Assembly (NCBI RefSeq): GCF_000016185.1
Contig: NC_011420.2
Span: 3,763,501-3,827,500, forward strand
Reading direction: 5' to 3'
From: Rhodospirillum centenum SW
GTDB taxonomy: Bacteria > Pseudomonadota > Alphaproteobacteria > Azospirillales > Azospirillaceae
DNA: 64,000 nt
Below, in pieces: positions 1-9,082 of the stretch; within the stretch, counting starts at the first letter, position 1; every line of letters begins with the position of its first letter. Under the pieces are notes generated by a model. That model saw only the letters and a list, made by a program, of their open reading frames with translations, searched no databases and was not told where the DNA came from. Position numbers and translations under genes: made by a program.

Positions 1-36
1 GCCATCGTGCGGATGCAGGGCGGGGGCTTTCCATGA
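1..36 (+). CDS. C-terminal tail of a CoxF-like small membrane protein (partial)
   Basis: An open frame enters from the left edge, encodes AIVRMQGGGFP and stops at 34-36, overlapping the ATG of ctaG by the usual ATGA. In alphaproteobacterial cox operons a small single-membrane-span protein (CoxF-like) precedes ctaG and tends to end with an IVRM-type tail, which is the basis for the name. Only 11 codons are visible, so the assignment rests on position and this short tail. Confidence 0.45.
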   Translation, partial: AIVRMQGGGFP

Positions 37-680
37 GCGCCGCCCGCCGCAACCGCGTCCTGGCCCTGGCCCTGGGCGGCGTCGTGGCGGGCATGGTCGG
101 CCTGTCCTTCGCCGCGGTGCCGCTCTACGACCTGTTCTGCCGCGTCACCGGCTTCGGCGGCACGCCCCAGGTCGCGCAGGGGCCGGCCGGCCGCGTGCTG
201 GACCGGACGATGACCATCCGCTTCAACGCCGATGTCAACCGGTCCCTGCCCTGGGGCTTCCGCCCGGCGGTCAACACCACCGAGGTGAAGGTGGGCGAGC
301 CGGTGCTGACCACCTACCACGCCCGCAATGACGGCTCCGTGCCCGTCGTCGGCACCGCCACCTACAACGTGACCCCGGACAAGGCGGGCATCTACTTCAA
401 CAAGATCCAGTGCTTCTGCTTCACCGAACAGCGGCTGGAGCCGGGGCAGGAGATCGACATGCCGGTCTACTTCTACGTGGACCCGGCGATCGCGGACGAT
501 CCCGGCATGGCCGACGTCCACACGATCACTCTGTCCTACACCTTCTTCAAGGCGGTGGAGCAGCCGGACACGGCCGCGCTTTCGGCACCGCCTTCCGGCC
601 AGACCCAGGCGGCGGCCCGGCCTGCCGGCGGCCGGACGCTACCGTCGAACGAAAAGGCGAGGGAAGAGAGACATGGCTGA
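33..680 (+). CDS. ctaG: Cytochrome c oxidase assembly protein CtaG/Cox11
   Basis: Copper chaperone that delivers copper to the CuB site of aa3-type cytochrome c oxidase subunit I. The 215-residue protein has an N-terminal membrane anchor (about residues 9-30) followed by VPLYDLFCRVTGFGG and a periplasmic immunoglobulin-like domain. The copper-binding CFCF motif is at residues 127-130, followed by TEQ as in the family. Length is normal apart from a low-complexity tail rich in Ala, Pro and Gly. The ATG overlaps the stop of the preceding gene and the 3' end overlaps ctaE by 8 bases, so the gene is part of a cox operon with ctaE, the DUF983 gene and the SURF1 gene. Confidence 0.96.
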   Translation: MSAARRNRVLALALGGVVAGMVGLSFAAVPLYDLFCRVTGFGGTPQVAQGPAGRVLDRTMTIRFNADVNRSLPWGFRPAVNTTEVKVGEPVLTTYHARNDGSVPVVGTATYNVTPDKAGIYFNKIQCFCFTEQRLEPGQEIDMPVYFYVDPAIADDPGMADVHTITLSYTFFKAVEQPDTAALSAPPSGQTQAAARPAGGRTLPSNEKAREERHG

Positions 681-1545
681 CGTCAAGGTCCACAGCGCCC
701 CGGCCGGGGCCGTACCCGAAGGGGTCAAACAGCCCTACCACCTTGTGGACCCCAGCCCCTGGCCGCTGCTGGGCGCCTTCGCGGGCGGGCTGCTGGCCAC
801 GGGCGCCATCCTCTACATGCACGACCATGGCTGGGCCGTGCTGGCCGCCGGCTTCCTGGCCGTGCTGGGGGTCATGGCCGGCTGGTGGCGCGACGTGGTG
901 CGGGAGTCCGTCGTGCAGCGGGCCCACACGCCGGTCGTCAAGATCGGGCTGCGCTACGGCATGGTGCTGTTCATCGCGTCGGAGGTGATGTTCTTCGTCG
1001 CCTTCTTCTGGGCCTTCTTCGACGCCAGCCTCTATGCAGCCGAGCCGATGCAGGTGGCGCGGACCGAAGCCACGGGCGGCCAGTGGCCGCCGGCCGGCAT
1101 CGAGCCGATCAACCCGTTCGACCTGCCGCTGATGATGACGGTGATCCTGCTGCTGTCGGGCAGCACGGTCACCTGGGCGCACCACGCCATCATCGAAGGC
1201 AAGCAGGCGCAGGCGGTGAAGGCGCTGGGCATCACCGTGGCACTGGGGGCGCTGTTCACCCTGTTCCAGCTCTACGAGTACAGCCACGCCAGCTTCGGCT
1301 TCGCCGACAACATCTATTCGTCCACCTTCTACATGGCGACCGGCTTCCACGGCTTCCATGTCCTGATCGGCACCATCTTCCTGGCCGTCTGCTGGTTCCG
1401 GGCCTCCCGCGGGCACTTCACCCCGCAGAGCCATTTCGGGCTGGAGGCTGCCGCCTGGTACTGGCATTTCGTGGACGTGGTCTGGCTGTTCCTGTTCGTG
1501 TCCATCTACTGGTGGGGGGCCGGTGGGCAGTACGCCGCACACTGA
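673..1545 (+). CDS. ctaE: Cytochrome c oxidase subunit III
   Basis: Integral membrane subunit III of the haem-copper oxidase, which stabilises the proton-pumping core. The 290-residue protein shows seven hydrophobic segments and family signatures including KIGLRYGMVLFIASEVMFFV, the loop HAIIEGK, the GFHGFHVLIGT segment and the C-terminal AAWYWHFVDVVWLFLF helix. It starts at the ATG at 673, preceded by the purine-rich GAGGGAAGAGAG. It overlaps ctaG upstream and the DUF983 gene downstream, indicating translational coupling within the cox operon. Confidence 0.97.
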   Translation: MADVKVHSAPAGAVPEGVKQPYHLVDPSPWPLLGAFAGGLLATGAILYMHDHGWAVLAAGFLAVLGVMAGWWRDVVRESVVQRAHTPVVKIGLRYGMVLFIASEVMFFVAFFWAFFDASLYAAEPMQVARTEATGGQWPPAGIEPINPFDLPLMMTVILLLSGSTVTWAHHAIIEGKQAQAVKALGITVALGALFTLFQLYEYSHASFGFADNIYSSTFYMATGFHGFHVLIGTIFLAVCWFRASRGHFTPQSHFGLEAAAWYWHFVDVVWLFLFVSIYWWGAGGQYAAH

Positions 1546-1924
1546 CGGGGCGCCTGCCGCGGTTTCCCCGCTGCGGGCGGGCCTGGGCTGCACCTGTCCG
1601 CGCTGCGGCCGGGGGCGGCTGTTCAAGGGCTTCCTCTCCGTCGTCGAGCGCTGCCCCGTCTGCGGCCTGGAACTGGCCTGCAACGACAGCGGCGACGGCC
1701 CGGCCGTCTTCCTGATCTTCATCCTGGGTTTCGCGGTGGTGCCGCTGGCGCTCTGGGTGGCGATGAGCGTGGACTGGCCGCTCTGGGTTCACACCATCCT
1801 CTGGAGCGCCGTCGTGCTGGGTCTGACGCTGGGCATGCTGCGCCCGGCCAAGGCCTATGTGCTGGCCTTGCAGTACCGCTACCGCCGCTCCGACTTCGAG
1901 CAGGGCGGGGGAGACGGCGGATGA
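1523..1924 (+). CDS. DUF983 family membrane protein with zinc-ribbon-like cysteines
   Basis: A 133-residue DUF983 protein, found next to coxC/SURF1 genes in many alphaproteobacteria. Near the N-terminus are Cys23, Cys25 and Cys28, and then Cys44 and Cys47, resembling a small metal-binding ribbon. Two hydrophobic segments follow (about 58-80 and 88-108). The likely start is the GTG at 1523, which overlaps the last 23 bases of ctaE. The position in the operon suggests a role linked to oxidase biogenesis, but the family has no established biochemical function that I know of. Confidence 0.85.
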   Translation: MGSTPHTDGAPAAVSPLRAGLGCTCPRCGRGRLFKGFLSVVERCPVCGLELACNDSGDGPAVFLIFILGFAVVPLALWVAMSVDWPLWVHTILWSAVVLGLTLGMLRPAKAYVLALQYRYRRSDFEQGGGDGG

Positions 1925-2688
1925 GCGGCGCAGGGCCGCGCACCGCCATGCCCGTCCCGGCCGCCGGCCGCCCGCCGGGGCGGGCCAAGGCCGTGGCGGG
2001 CGCGGTGCTGGTGCTGATCGGCATCGCCGTCCTGGTCGGGCTGGGAACCTGGCAGATGCAGCGGCTGGCCTGGAAGACGGCCCTGATCGACCGGATCGAG
2101 ACACGTATGGCGGCAGCCCCGGTCCCGCTGCCGGCCAGGCCGGACGACCCGCAGGACTGGGACTACCGGCCCGTGCTGCTGACCGGACGCTTCGACCATG
2201 CCCATGAGCTTTACCTCGGTCCCCGGGTGCGGGCCGGTCAGCCCGGCCTGCATGTCCTGACGCCCTTCGTGCGGGCGGACGGGCAGGGGACCGTGCTGGT
2301 GAACCGCGGCTGGGTCCCCGCCGACGGGCGCGATCCGGCCGGCCGGGCAGACGGGCTGCCGGCCGGCACCGTCACCCTGGCCGGCGTCGCCCGGGTGCCC
2401 CCGCCGCGGGGCTGGATGCAGCCGGAGAACCGGCCGGAGGAGAACTACTGGTTCTGGATCGACCTGCCGGCCATGGAAGCGGCGACGGGGGCGGGCGGTC
2501 TCGCGCCGCTGGTGGTGGAGGCGGCGGCCGGACCCGATGCCGGCGTGCTGCCGGTGGGCGGACAGACGGTGGTCACCCTGCGCAACAACCACCTGTCCTA
2601 TGCCGTCACCTGGTACGGGCTGGCGGTCACGCTCGCCGCCATGTACGCCGGTTCCCTGCTGCGACGGCGCCGGCCGACCCCGGCGTGA
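1921..2688 (+). CDS. SURF1 family cytochrome oxidase biogenesis protein
   Basis: SURF1/Shy1 proteins help haem a insertion into subunit I of cytochrome c oxidase. This 255-residue protein has the family topology: an N-terminal membrane helix (about 22-42) ending in GLGTWQMQRLAWK, a large periplasmic domain with VNRGWVP and NYWFWIDL, and a C-terminal membrane helix (about 219-240) preceded by NNHLSYAVTWYGLA. Its ATG overlaps the stop of the DUF983 gene (ATGA). It is the last gene of the cox block, and the next genes are on the other strand. Confidence 0.95.
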   Translation: MSGAGPRTAMPVPAAGRPPGRAKAVAGAVLVLIGIAVLVGLGTWQMQRLAWKTALIDRIETRMAAAPVPLPARPDDPQDWDYRPVLLTGRFDHAHELYLGPRVRAGQPGLHVLTPFVRADGQGTVLVNRGWVPADGRDPAGRADGLPAGTVTLAGVARVPPPRGWMQPENRPEENYWFWIDLPAMEAATGAGGLAPLVVEAAAGPDAGVLPVGGQTVVTLRNNHLSYAVTWYGLAVTLAAMYAGSLLRRRRPTPA

Positions 2689-2712
2689 CGGGGAAGCGTC
2701 AGGCGCGAGGGC

Positions 2713-3252
2713 TCAGACGGCGCCGGCGTCCGGGGCGGCGGGCTCGGTCCGCTTCGGGCGGGGCACCAGGGCGGTGAGGGTGAAGCCTTCGGGTGCCGGA
2801 TAGCGCTTGGTGACCTTCGTCCGCGCCACCTCCGCATCCACGCCCCAGACCAGGAAGCGGCGGGCGCCCTCCCAGGCCTGGAGCTGCCGGCCGGGGGCGG
2901 CTTCCACCTCGGCCTGCACTGTGGCGATCCAGGCCTGGTCCTGCGGCATCCGCCGTTCGTCCAGCACGAAGACCCGGTTCTCCGGCCGCGCCGCCGCCTT
3001 GATGTCCTGTTCCAGCCTGCGGCAGGACTTCAGCAGGTCGGCCCGCGCCAGATCGAGCTGGCGCAGCTCCCGCTTCAGGCCCAGCGTCTCCCGGGCCGCC
3101 TTCCGGACCCGGCCGACATACTGGGACTTCTTCGTCATCGCCACCCGGTAGCGGCGCTGCGCCTCCCGCACGCGGAACAGCGCCCGCTCGCCGGAGAAAG
3201 CGAAGCCGGTGACGGCGATCAGCAGCGCGAACAGGAACTCAGGCGACGGCAT
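2713..3252 (-). CDS. Uncharacterised membrane-anchored coiled-coil protein (copy 2 of a pair)
   Basis: Not recognised as a named family. The 179-residue product has one N-terminal membrane helix (about 4-22), a charged helical stretch likely to form a coiled coil (about 25-90, rich in Arg, Lys, Glu and Leu), and a C-terminal globular part that begins with VFVLDERR and contains a VWGVDAEVARTKVTKRYPAPEGFTL-type segment. The upstream gene on the same strand has the same order (TM helix, coiled coil, then a beta-rich domain with an alternating W-x-V pattern and YPLP), so the two look paralogous. Start codon overlaps the upstream gene by 14 bases, so they are cotranscribed. Function unknown. Confidence 0.7.
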   Translation of the reverse strand: MPSPEFLFALLIAVTGFAFSGERALFRVREAQRRYRVAMTKKSQYVGRVRKAARETLGLKRELRQLDLARADLLKSCRRLEQDIKAAARPENRVFVLDERRMPQDQAWIATVQAEVEAAPGRQLQAWEGARRFLVWGVDAEVARTKVTKRYPAPEGFTLTALVPRPKRTEPAAPDAGAV

Positions 3253-3841
3253 TGCGCAGATCGTCCTCCGGCGCTCCGGCCGCTGCCCCGCCGGTCTCGC
3301 CCCCCTCGTCCGGCCGCTCCAGCCGCATGTTCAGGATGGCGAAGCCCAGGGGCAGGGGGTAGAGACGCTGGATCTCGCGGCGGGCCTCGGTCAGCGTCTC
3401 GGCCCAGACCTCCACCACCTGCGGCGTCGCCCATTCCGCGTCCAGGGTGGGGTGTGGCTTGCCTTCCATCTGCGCCGCCTGAACCTGCCGGTTCACGACC
3501 CAGGCGCGGAAGCGGTAGGCGCCGCCGCCCTCACGACCGACGATGCGGATCGGCGCCTCCGCCTCCCGGTGCGCCTCGGCCAGCTCGCGCTCCAGCAGGT
3601 AGCGCTGCCGGCGCAGGCCGGCGACCTCCGTCGTGACCCTGGCGATGCCCGCCTGCACCTCGGCCCGGCGCAGCTCGAACCGGATCTCCATCTGCGCCAG
3701 CCGCGGGATGCGCTCCTGCGCCGCCTTCAGGTCATCGCGGCCGTCGATGGAGACCTCGATCAGCTTGCCCAGGAAGAAGGCGAACAGCCAGCCGGCTGCA
3801 CCGAGCAGCGCCCCCACCAGGATGGCGTTTCCGTAGGTCAT
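3239..3841 (-). CDS. Uncharacterised membrane-anchored coiled-coil protein (copy 1 of a pair)
   Basis: A 200-residue protein with an N-terminal glycine-rich membrane helix (about 6-27), a long amphipathic helical region rich in Ala, Arg, Glu and Leu (about 38-92), and a C-terminal domain starting at PIRIVGREG. It ends with a low-complexity Gly/Ala/Glu tail. Same architecture as the downstream gene, with which it overlaps by 14 bases. I cannot name a function. A structural or scaffolding role at the inner membrane is only a guess from topology. The region 3842-4084 upstream holds its presumed promoter but no clear motif. Confidence 0.7.
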   Translation of the reverse strand: MTYGNAILVGALLGAAGWLFAFFLGKLIEVSIDGRDDLKAAQERIPRLAQMEIRFELRRAEVQAGIARVTTEVAGLRRQRYLLERELAEAHREAEAPIRIVGREGGGAYRFRAWVVNRQVQAAQMEGKPHPTLDAEWATPQVVEVWAETLTEARREIQRLYPLPLGFAILNMRLERPDEGGETGGAAAGAPEDDLRNAVA

Positions 3842-4084
3842 CGTGCGTCCTGGACAGCGCGGGGGCGGTGGACCGGAAGCGGGGAGGACGGGGCCGGCAG
3901 CGCGAGGGCGAAGGTGGTTGTCAACCAGAAGTTAACCGGCCGGCCTGCCTGCGCAGCCCCCGGGACATCTCCTGTCCGCCGAGGGAACCCAGGGTGGCCG
4001 ATCCCGCTCAGGATAGCGGCTCTTCCGGAAATGTGGACAGGAATATGCCGTGCGACAAAGAATCTTCATCGATCATCAAGGTTT

Positions 4085-4663
4085 TTATGCCAGACGCACG
4101 CCCACCCGGCGCGCCTCCAGCATGAAGGCGCGGGTCATCTGCACGATGTCCGTGCGCCAGTAGAGCTGGGCCATGGGGTCGATCAGGAAGTCCCGCGGCA
4201 GCATGGCATAGCAGTAGGTCTCCACCAGCCGGCGCTCGTGGTCCCAGGGATCGACGGCATCGCGCCAGCCGATGGTCCAGCCGGCATGCCCGGCCCCGGT
4301 CTGCCAGCGCTCGAAACGGGGGGCGATGCCCGGCGCGTCCGCCAGATCGTGGGCCGGCACGGTGTAGACGATGACGAAGCGCCAGACATTGAGCTGGAGG
4401 CGCATGCGCAGCGTGTCGCCGAAGGCGGCGATCCGGTATTCGGCGTCCGAGGCGCCGGGAACATGGCGCAGCGCCACCCCGGCCCGCGCCGCGGCGGACA
4501 GGGGCTCCGTCCCCGGCCCGTCACCCCACTCGGGCACCGCATACTCAACGGCGTGCAGGGCGCGGAACATGGGGCCGGCCAGGAAGGCAGAGGTCAGGTG
4601 CTGGCATTCCTCCAGCGACAGGGCGGGAGGGGGCGGAACGGCGGGGGTGGGGGCGGCAGGCAT
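4085..4663 (-). CDS. Uncharacterised protein, 192 aa
   Basis: Not recognised. The start was set at the ATG at 4663 (protein begins MPAAPTPAV), because codons further upstream in the same frame run antisense into thrC. After a proline-rich N-terminus (1-15) the protein is globular with no signal peptide or membrane helix. It has many aromatic residues (for example WRFVIVYTVPAHD and YWRTDIVQM). It faces thrC divergently across about 210 bases, which should contain both promoters. Codon use and GC match the flanking genes, so it looks like a resident gene. Confidence 0.6.
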   Translation of the reverse strand: MPAAPTPAVPPPPALSLEECQHLTSAFLAGPMFRALHAVEYAVPEWGDGPGTEPLSAAARAGVALRHVPGASDAEYRIAAFGDTLRMRLQLNVWRFVIVYTVPAHDLADAPGIAPRFERWQTGAGHAGWTIGWRDAVDPWDHERRLVETYCYAMLPRDFLIDPMAQLYWRTDIVQMTRAFMLEARRVGVRLA

Positions 4664-4876
4664 GCGGTCCTCGCTGGGGTCGGACGGTGCGCGGACAACG
4701 CGGCGGTGACATCCTTTGTTCGCAGGCCGACCCCTGTCCTGGGGGCAGGGGTCGGACCCGTGTCGGGCGCTTGCGCCGGGACGGGCACGCTCGCTAGTGT
4801 AGCCGCCCTGCCGGCCCGCCGTTCCGAAGGATACGGCGCGGGGCCAGGGGTGCCGGCGATGGAGAGGTAGGTCGGG

Positions 4877-6292
4877 GTGAAGTACATCAGCACGCGGGGA
4901 CAGGCCCCCGCCCTCCCGTTCGACGAGGTTCTGCTGGCAGGGCTGGCGCGGGACGGCGGCCTTTATGTCCCCGACGCCTGGCCGGCGCTGGGTCCCGATG
5001 CGCTGCGCGCCCTGCGCGGCCGGCCCTATGACGAGGTGGCGGCGGCGGTGATGCTGCCCTTCCTGGGCGGCCGCATCGCCGAGGCGGACTTCCGCCGCCT
5101 GCTGGCCGACACCTACGGGCCGTCGGTCTTCGCCCACCGGGCGGTGACGCCGCTGGTCCAGCTCGACCAGCGCACCTGGCTGATGGAACTGTTCCACGGC
5201 CCCACGCTGGCCTTCAAGGACGTGGCGCTGCAACTGCTCGGCCGCCTGTTCGACCATGTGCTGGCCGTGCGCGGGGAGCGCATGACCGTGGTGGGCGCCA
5301 CCTCCGGCGACACCGGCTCCGCCGCCATCGAAGCCTGCCGCGACCGCGAGCGGGTGGACATCGTGATCCTGCACCCGCACGGCCGCACCTCGGCCGTGCA
5401 GCGCCGGCAGATGACGACGGTGCTCTCGCCCAACGTCCACAACGTCGCCCTGCAAGGGACCTTCGACGACTGCCAGGACGCCGTGAAGGCGATGTTCAAC
5501 GATGCGGCCTTCCGCGACGGGCTGCACCTCTCGGCGGTCAACTCCATCAACTGGGCCCGGATCATGGCCCAGATCGTCTATTACGTGGCGGCGGCGGTGG
5601 CGCTGGGGGCGCCCGACCGGCCGGTCGCCTTCGCCGTGCCCACGGGCAATTTCGGCAATGTCTATGCCGCCTATGCCGCCCGCGCCATGGGCGTGCCGGT
5701 GGCGAAGCTGATCGTGGGCAGCAACGCCAACGACATCCTGGCCCGCTTCTTCGCCAGCGGCCGGATGGAGACGCGGGCCGTGGTGCCCACCATCAGCCCC
5801 AGCATGGACATCCAGATCTCCAGCAACTTCGAGCGCCTGCTGTTCGACCTGATGGACCGTGACGGCGCCGCCGTGGCCACCAGCATGGCGGAGTTCCGCC
5901 GCAGCGGCCGCTTCGCCGTCTCGCAGGGCCAGCTCGCCCGCGCGCTGGAGCTGTTCGAGGGGCACCGCTGCGGCGAGGAGGCGACGCTGGAGACGATGGC
6001 GCGGGTCCACCGCGACAGCGGCCTGCTGATCGACCCGCACACGGCCGTGGGCGTGGCGGCCGCGCAGGCCGCCGACCTCGATCCCTCGGTGCCGGTCGTG
6101 TCGCTGGCCTGCGCCCACCCGGCCAAGTTCCCCGACGCGGTGGAGAAGGCCACGGGCGTGCGCCCCGGCCTGCCGCGGCATCTGGCGGACCTGTTCGAGC
6201 GGGAGGAGCGGGTCACCGTCCTGCCGAACGATCTCGGCACGCTCCAGGACTTCGTGCGGGCGCGCTCCCGCGTCACGGCGGGGGCGGCGTGA
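4877..6292 (+). CDS. thrC: Threonine synthase
   Basis: PLP enzyme converting O-phospho-L-homoserine to L-threonine, the last step of threonine synthesis. At 471 residues it has the length of the proteobacterial ThrC type. Signatures include the N-terminal YISTRG, FHGPTLAFKDVALQLLG with the PLP lysine, the GATSGDTGSAA phosphate-binding loop, and FAVPTGNFGNVYA. The ATG at 4877 is preceded by GGTAGGTCGGGGTG. The 3' end overlaps a possible GTG start of the M16 peptidase frame, giving the common alphaproteobacterial thrC-peptidase pairing. The partner gene thrB is about 8 kb downstream on the other strand. Confidence 0.96.
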   Translation: MKYISTRGQAPALPFDEVLLAGLARDGGLYVPDAWPALGPDALRALRGRPYDEVAAAVMLPFLGGRIAEADFRRLLADTYGPSVFAHRAVTPLVQLDQRTWLMELFHGPTLAFKDVALQLLGRLFDHVLAVRGERMTVVGATSGDTGSAAIEACRDRERVDIVILHPHGRTSAVQRRQMTTVLSPNVHNVALQGTFDDCQDAVKAMFNDAAFRDGLHLSAVNSINWARIMAQIVYYVAAAVALGAPDRPVAFAVPTGNFGNVYAAYAARAMGVPVAKLIVGSNANDILARFFASGRMETRAVVPTISPSMDIQISSNFERLLFDLMDRDGAAVATSMAEFRRSGRFAVSQGQLARALELFEGHRCGEEATLETMARVHRDSGLLIDPHTAVGVAAAQAADLDPSVPVVSLACAHPAKFPDAVEKATGVRPGLPRHLADLFEREERVTVLPNDLGTLQDFVRARSRVTAGAA

Positions 6293-6372
6293 GCACACAG
6301 CGCAGACGGACCGGGCCGGACCCGGCAGCACGGAAACCCGGCCGCGACAGCGCCGGAAGGACGAAGGTCACC

Positions 6373-7632
6373 ATGAGTGGGGTCAGGGTCACGACGCTGC
6401 CGAACGGGCTGCGGGTCGCCACCGATCCGATGCCGGGCGTGCAGACGGCCAGCGTCGGCGTCTGGATCGGCGTCGGCAGCCGGCACGAGCCGGAGGCGGC
6501 GAACGGCGTCGCCCATCTGGTCGAGCACATGTTGTTCAAAGGCACTGACCGGCGCGATGCCTTCCGCATCAGCGCCGAGATCGAGGATGTCGGCGGCCAT
6601 CTGAACGCCTATACCGGGCGCGAGCACACCACCTACTACGCCAAGGTGCTGAAAGAGGACGTGGCGCTGGCGCTCGACCTGCTGGCCGACATGATCCAGC
6701 ATTCGCGCTTCGATCCCGCCGATCTGGACAAGGAGCGTCAGGTCGTCATCCAGGAGATCGGTCAGGCCGAGGACACGCCCGACGACATCATCTACGACCA
6801 CTGGCTCGCCACGGCCTTCCGCGGGCAGGCGCTGGGCCGGCCCATCCTGGGCACGGCCGAGGTGGTGGCGGCGCTGCCGCGCGAGGCGCTGACCGGCTAT
6901 GTCGCGGCGAACTACACGGCCGCCAACATGGTGGTGGCCGCCGCCGGCAACGTGGAGCACGACCGCGTCGTGGACCTTGTCGCCCGGCTGTTCGGCGGGC
7001 TGCCGGCCGGCACGGCGCAGAGCGCGGTCCGGGTGGACTGGAACGGGGGCGACTTCCGCGAGGACCGCGACCTGGAGCAGCTCCACATCCTGCTGGGCTT
7101 CGACGGCGTTCCCCTGCCGGACCCGGACTACTACGCCAGCCAGGTGCTCTCCACCCTGCTGGGCGGGGGCATGTCCTCCCGCCTGTTCCAGGAGGTGCGG
7201 GAGAAGCGGGGCCTGGTCTACAGCGTCCACAGCTTCGCCTGGCCGATGACCGACGCCGGTGTCTTCGGCATCTATGCCGGCACCGGCCCGGAGCGGACGG
7301 AGGAGCTGGTGCCGGTCGTCTGCGACCAGGTGCGCGCCATCGCCAACGGCCTGTCGCCGGAGGAGGTCACCCGCGCCCGGGCCCAGCTCAAGGCCAGCCA
7401 GCTCATGTCGCTGGAAAGCACGACGAACCGGGCGGAACAGCTCGCCCACGCGCTGCTCGTCTTCGACCGGCCGGTGCCGCCGGAGGAGATCATCGCCAGG
7501 GTGGACGCGGTGGATGCCGATGCGCTGCGCCGGGTGGCGGCGCGCATCTTCGGCAGCCGGCCCGTCCTGGCCGCCCTGGGACCGATCGGGAGGCTGGAGC
7601 CGTATGAGCGGCTCGCGGCGCGGCTGGCGTGA
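6373..7632 (+). CDS. M16 family zinc peptidase (mitochondrial processing peptidase-like)
   Basis: Zinc metallopeptidase of family M16 (insulinase/MPP beta type), 419 residues from the ATG at 6373. The inverted zinc motif HLVEH is at residues 48-52 and the downstream acidic region (QEIGQAEDTPDD) carries the third ligand region. The second half contains the glycine-rich GGGMSSRLFQEVREKRGLVYS segment in two parts (LGGGMSSRLFQEVREKRG). The ATG at 6373 was preferred to the GTG at 6289 because the protein then starts at the family's usual VTTLPNGLRV and a purine-rich AAGGACGAAGG precedes it. Substrate unknown. It is adjacent to thrC and overlaps the acetyltransferase gene by 4 bases. Confidence 0.9.
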   Translation: MSGVRVTTLPNGLRVATDPMPGVQTASVGVWIGVGSRHEPEAANGVAHLVEHMLFKGTDRRDAFRISAEIEDVGGHLNAYTGREHTTYYAKVLKEDVALALDLLADMIQHSRFDPADLDKERQVVIQEIGQAEDTPDDIIYDHWLATAFRGQALGRPILGTAEVVAALPREALTGYVAANYTAANMVVAAAGNVEHDRVVDLVARLFGGLPAGTAQSAVRVDWNGGDFREDRDLEQLHILLGFDGVPLPDPDYYASQVLSTLLGGGMSSRLFQEVREKRGLVYSVHSFAWPMTDAGVFGIYAGTGPERTEELVPVVCDQVRAIANGLSPEEVTRARAQLKASQLMSLESTTNRAEQLAHALLVFDRPVPPEEIIARVDAVDADALRRVAARIFGSRPVLAALGPIGRLEPYERLAARLA

Positions 7633-8243
7633 CCTCACGGCTGCCGCCCGTGCCGCTGCGCCTGTTCCAGGCGGGCTTCCTCAGTCCCCCGGCGATCCGG
7701 CTGGACGGGGAGGCGGTGTTCATCCGCCCGCCGCAGGCCCGTGACTGGCGTGACTGGGCGGACCTGCGGGAGGCCAGCCGTGAATTCCTCACCCCCTGGG
7801 AGCCGACCTGGCCGCCCGACGCCCTGAGCCGCCCGGCCTTCCTGCGCCGGGTGCGGCGGCAGGCGGTGGAATGGCGGGAGGACGAGGGCTACAGCTTCCT
7901 GGTCTTCGAGCGCGGCACGGAGGCCCTGGTCGGCGGCATCGGCCTGTCCAACGTGCGCCGCGGCGTGGCCCAGATGGGCACCATGGGCTACTGGGTCGGC
8001 CGCCCCTATGCGCGGCGCGGCTACACCAGCGAGGCGGCCCGGCTGGTGCTGGGCTTCGCCTTCGGCCAGCTCGGCCTGCATCGGGTGGAGGCCGCCTGCC
8101 TGCCCAGCAACATCCCCAGCCAGGGGGTGCTGGAGAAGGCGGGATTCTCCCGCGAGGGCTATGCCCGCGGCTATCTCCGCATCGACGGCAAGTGGGCCGA
8201 CCACGTCCTGTTCGGCATCCTGCGCGACGACTGGCGGGGTTAG
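7629..8243 (+). CDS. GNAT family N-acetyltransferase, RimJ/RimL-like
   Basis: A 204-residue GNAT acetyltransferase resembling RimJ, which acetylates the N-terminus of ribosomal protein S5. It has the RimJ-type opening AIRLDGEAVFIRPPQARD, the LSNVRRGVAQMGTMGYWVG strand and the acetyl-CoA-binding YARRGYTSEAARLVLGFAF region, followed by LHRVEA and NIPSQGVLEKAGF. The start is the GTG at 7629, overlapping the peptidase stop. The substrate cannot be deduced from sequence, so no gene symbol is given. Confidence 0.88.
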   Translation: MTSRLPPVPLRLFQAGFLSPPAIRLDGEAVFIRPPQARDWRDWADLREASREFLTPWEPTWPPDALSRPAFLRRVRRQAVEWREDEGYSFLVFERGTEALVGGIGLSNVRRGVAQMGTMGYWVGRPYARRGYTSEAARLVLGFAFGQLGLHRVEAACLPSNIPSQGVLEKAGFSREGYARGYLRIDGKWADHVLFGILRDDWRG

Positions 8244-8262
8244 GCCGCCCGCCCGTCCGGGC

Positions 8263-8835
8263 TCAGGCGTGGCCGGCGTCGGCGGAGAGCATGGAGAGCG
8301 AGACGCCCAGCTTGGCGATGGCGCGCTCCCACTTCGTCTCCAGGTCGCCGTCGAACAGCAGCTCCGGGTCCGCCGGGGCGTGCAGCCAGCCGTTGTTCTG
8401 CATCTCGGCATCGAGCTGCCCGGCGCCCCAGCCGGCATAGCCCAGCGCCAGCAGGGCGTGCTTCGGACCCCGCCCCTCGGCGATGGCGCGCAGGATGTCC
8501 ACCGTGGCGGTCAGGGCCACCTCGTCGTCCACCATCATCGTGGCGTCGCGCGCATAGTCCGTGCTGTGCAGGACGAAGCCGCGTCCGCCCTCCACCGGGC
8601 CGCCGTAATGCACGCTCATGTGGTCGAGCGGGTACTCGGTCTCGATGTCGAGCTGTTCCAGCAGGTCGGCGAAGCCGATGCCGCCGAACAGGCGGTTGAT
8701 CACCAGCCCCATCGCCCCGTCGGCCGTGTGGGCGCAGACATAGATGACCGTGCGGGCGAAACGCGGGTCCGGCATCTGCGGCATGGCGATCAGCAGTTGT
8801 CCCGTCAGGAAACGGGGAATCTCCGAATGCTTCAT
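8263..8835 (-). CDS. AlgH/YqgE family protein (DUF179)
   Basis: A 190-residue member of the AlgH/YqgE family. Family hallmarks are [18 protein letters not shown] near the start, [17 protein letters not shown], the [13 protein letters not shown] segment, and a C-terminal [15 protein letters not shown] with NGWL. AlgH was named as a regulator of alginate genes in Pseudomonas, but the molecular function of the family is not settled. The gene is transcribed away from the peroxiredoxin gene; the 321-base gap between them (8836-9156) contains the peroxiredoxin promoter candidate and an otherwise featureless GC-rich stretch. Confidence 0.92.
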   Translation of the reverse strand: MKHSEIPRFLTGQLLIAMPQMPDPRFARTVIYVCAHTADGAMGLVINRLFGGIGFADLLEQLDIETEYPLDHMSVHYGGPVEGGRGFVLHSTDYARDATMMVDDEVALTATVDILRAIAEGRGPKHALLALGYAGWGAGQLDAEMQNNGWLHAPADPELLFDGDLETKWERAIAKLGVSLSMLSADAGHA

Positions 8836-9082
8836 GGTCGCACGCTCGTCGGATCGCGGGAGGCGGTCGTGGAACGGATGGCTCCCTGCCCAGGCTGCCC
8901 GCTTGCGCCGGCAGCCTGCCTACGCTGGTCCCCGGCGGCTCCCGGGGACCTGACCGGAGAACAGTACCACAGGACGGCGGGTCCGTCCCCCTTCCGCGGC
9001 GGCCGTCGGTGGTAGCGCCGGGTCCCTGGGGAAAACCCGTGCCGGCGGGAAAGGTTGCCGGGGACCCGGCCGACGCCCGCCC

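Noticed and set aside
4664..6331. N-terminal extension of the 4085-4663 gene across thrC
   Set aside because: The extension is antisense to thrC and has no conserved sequence; the ATG at 4663 is a better start.
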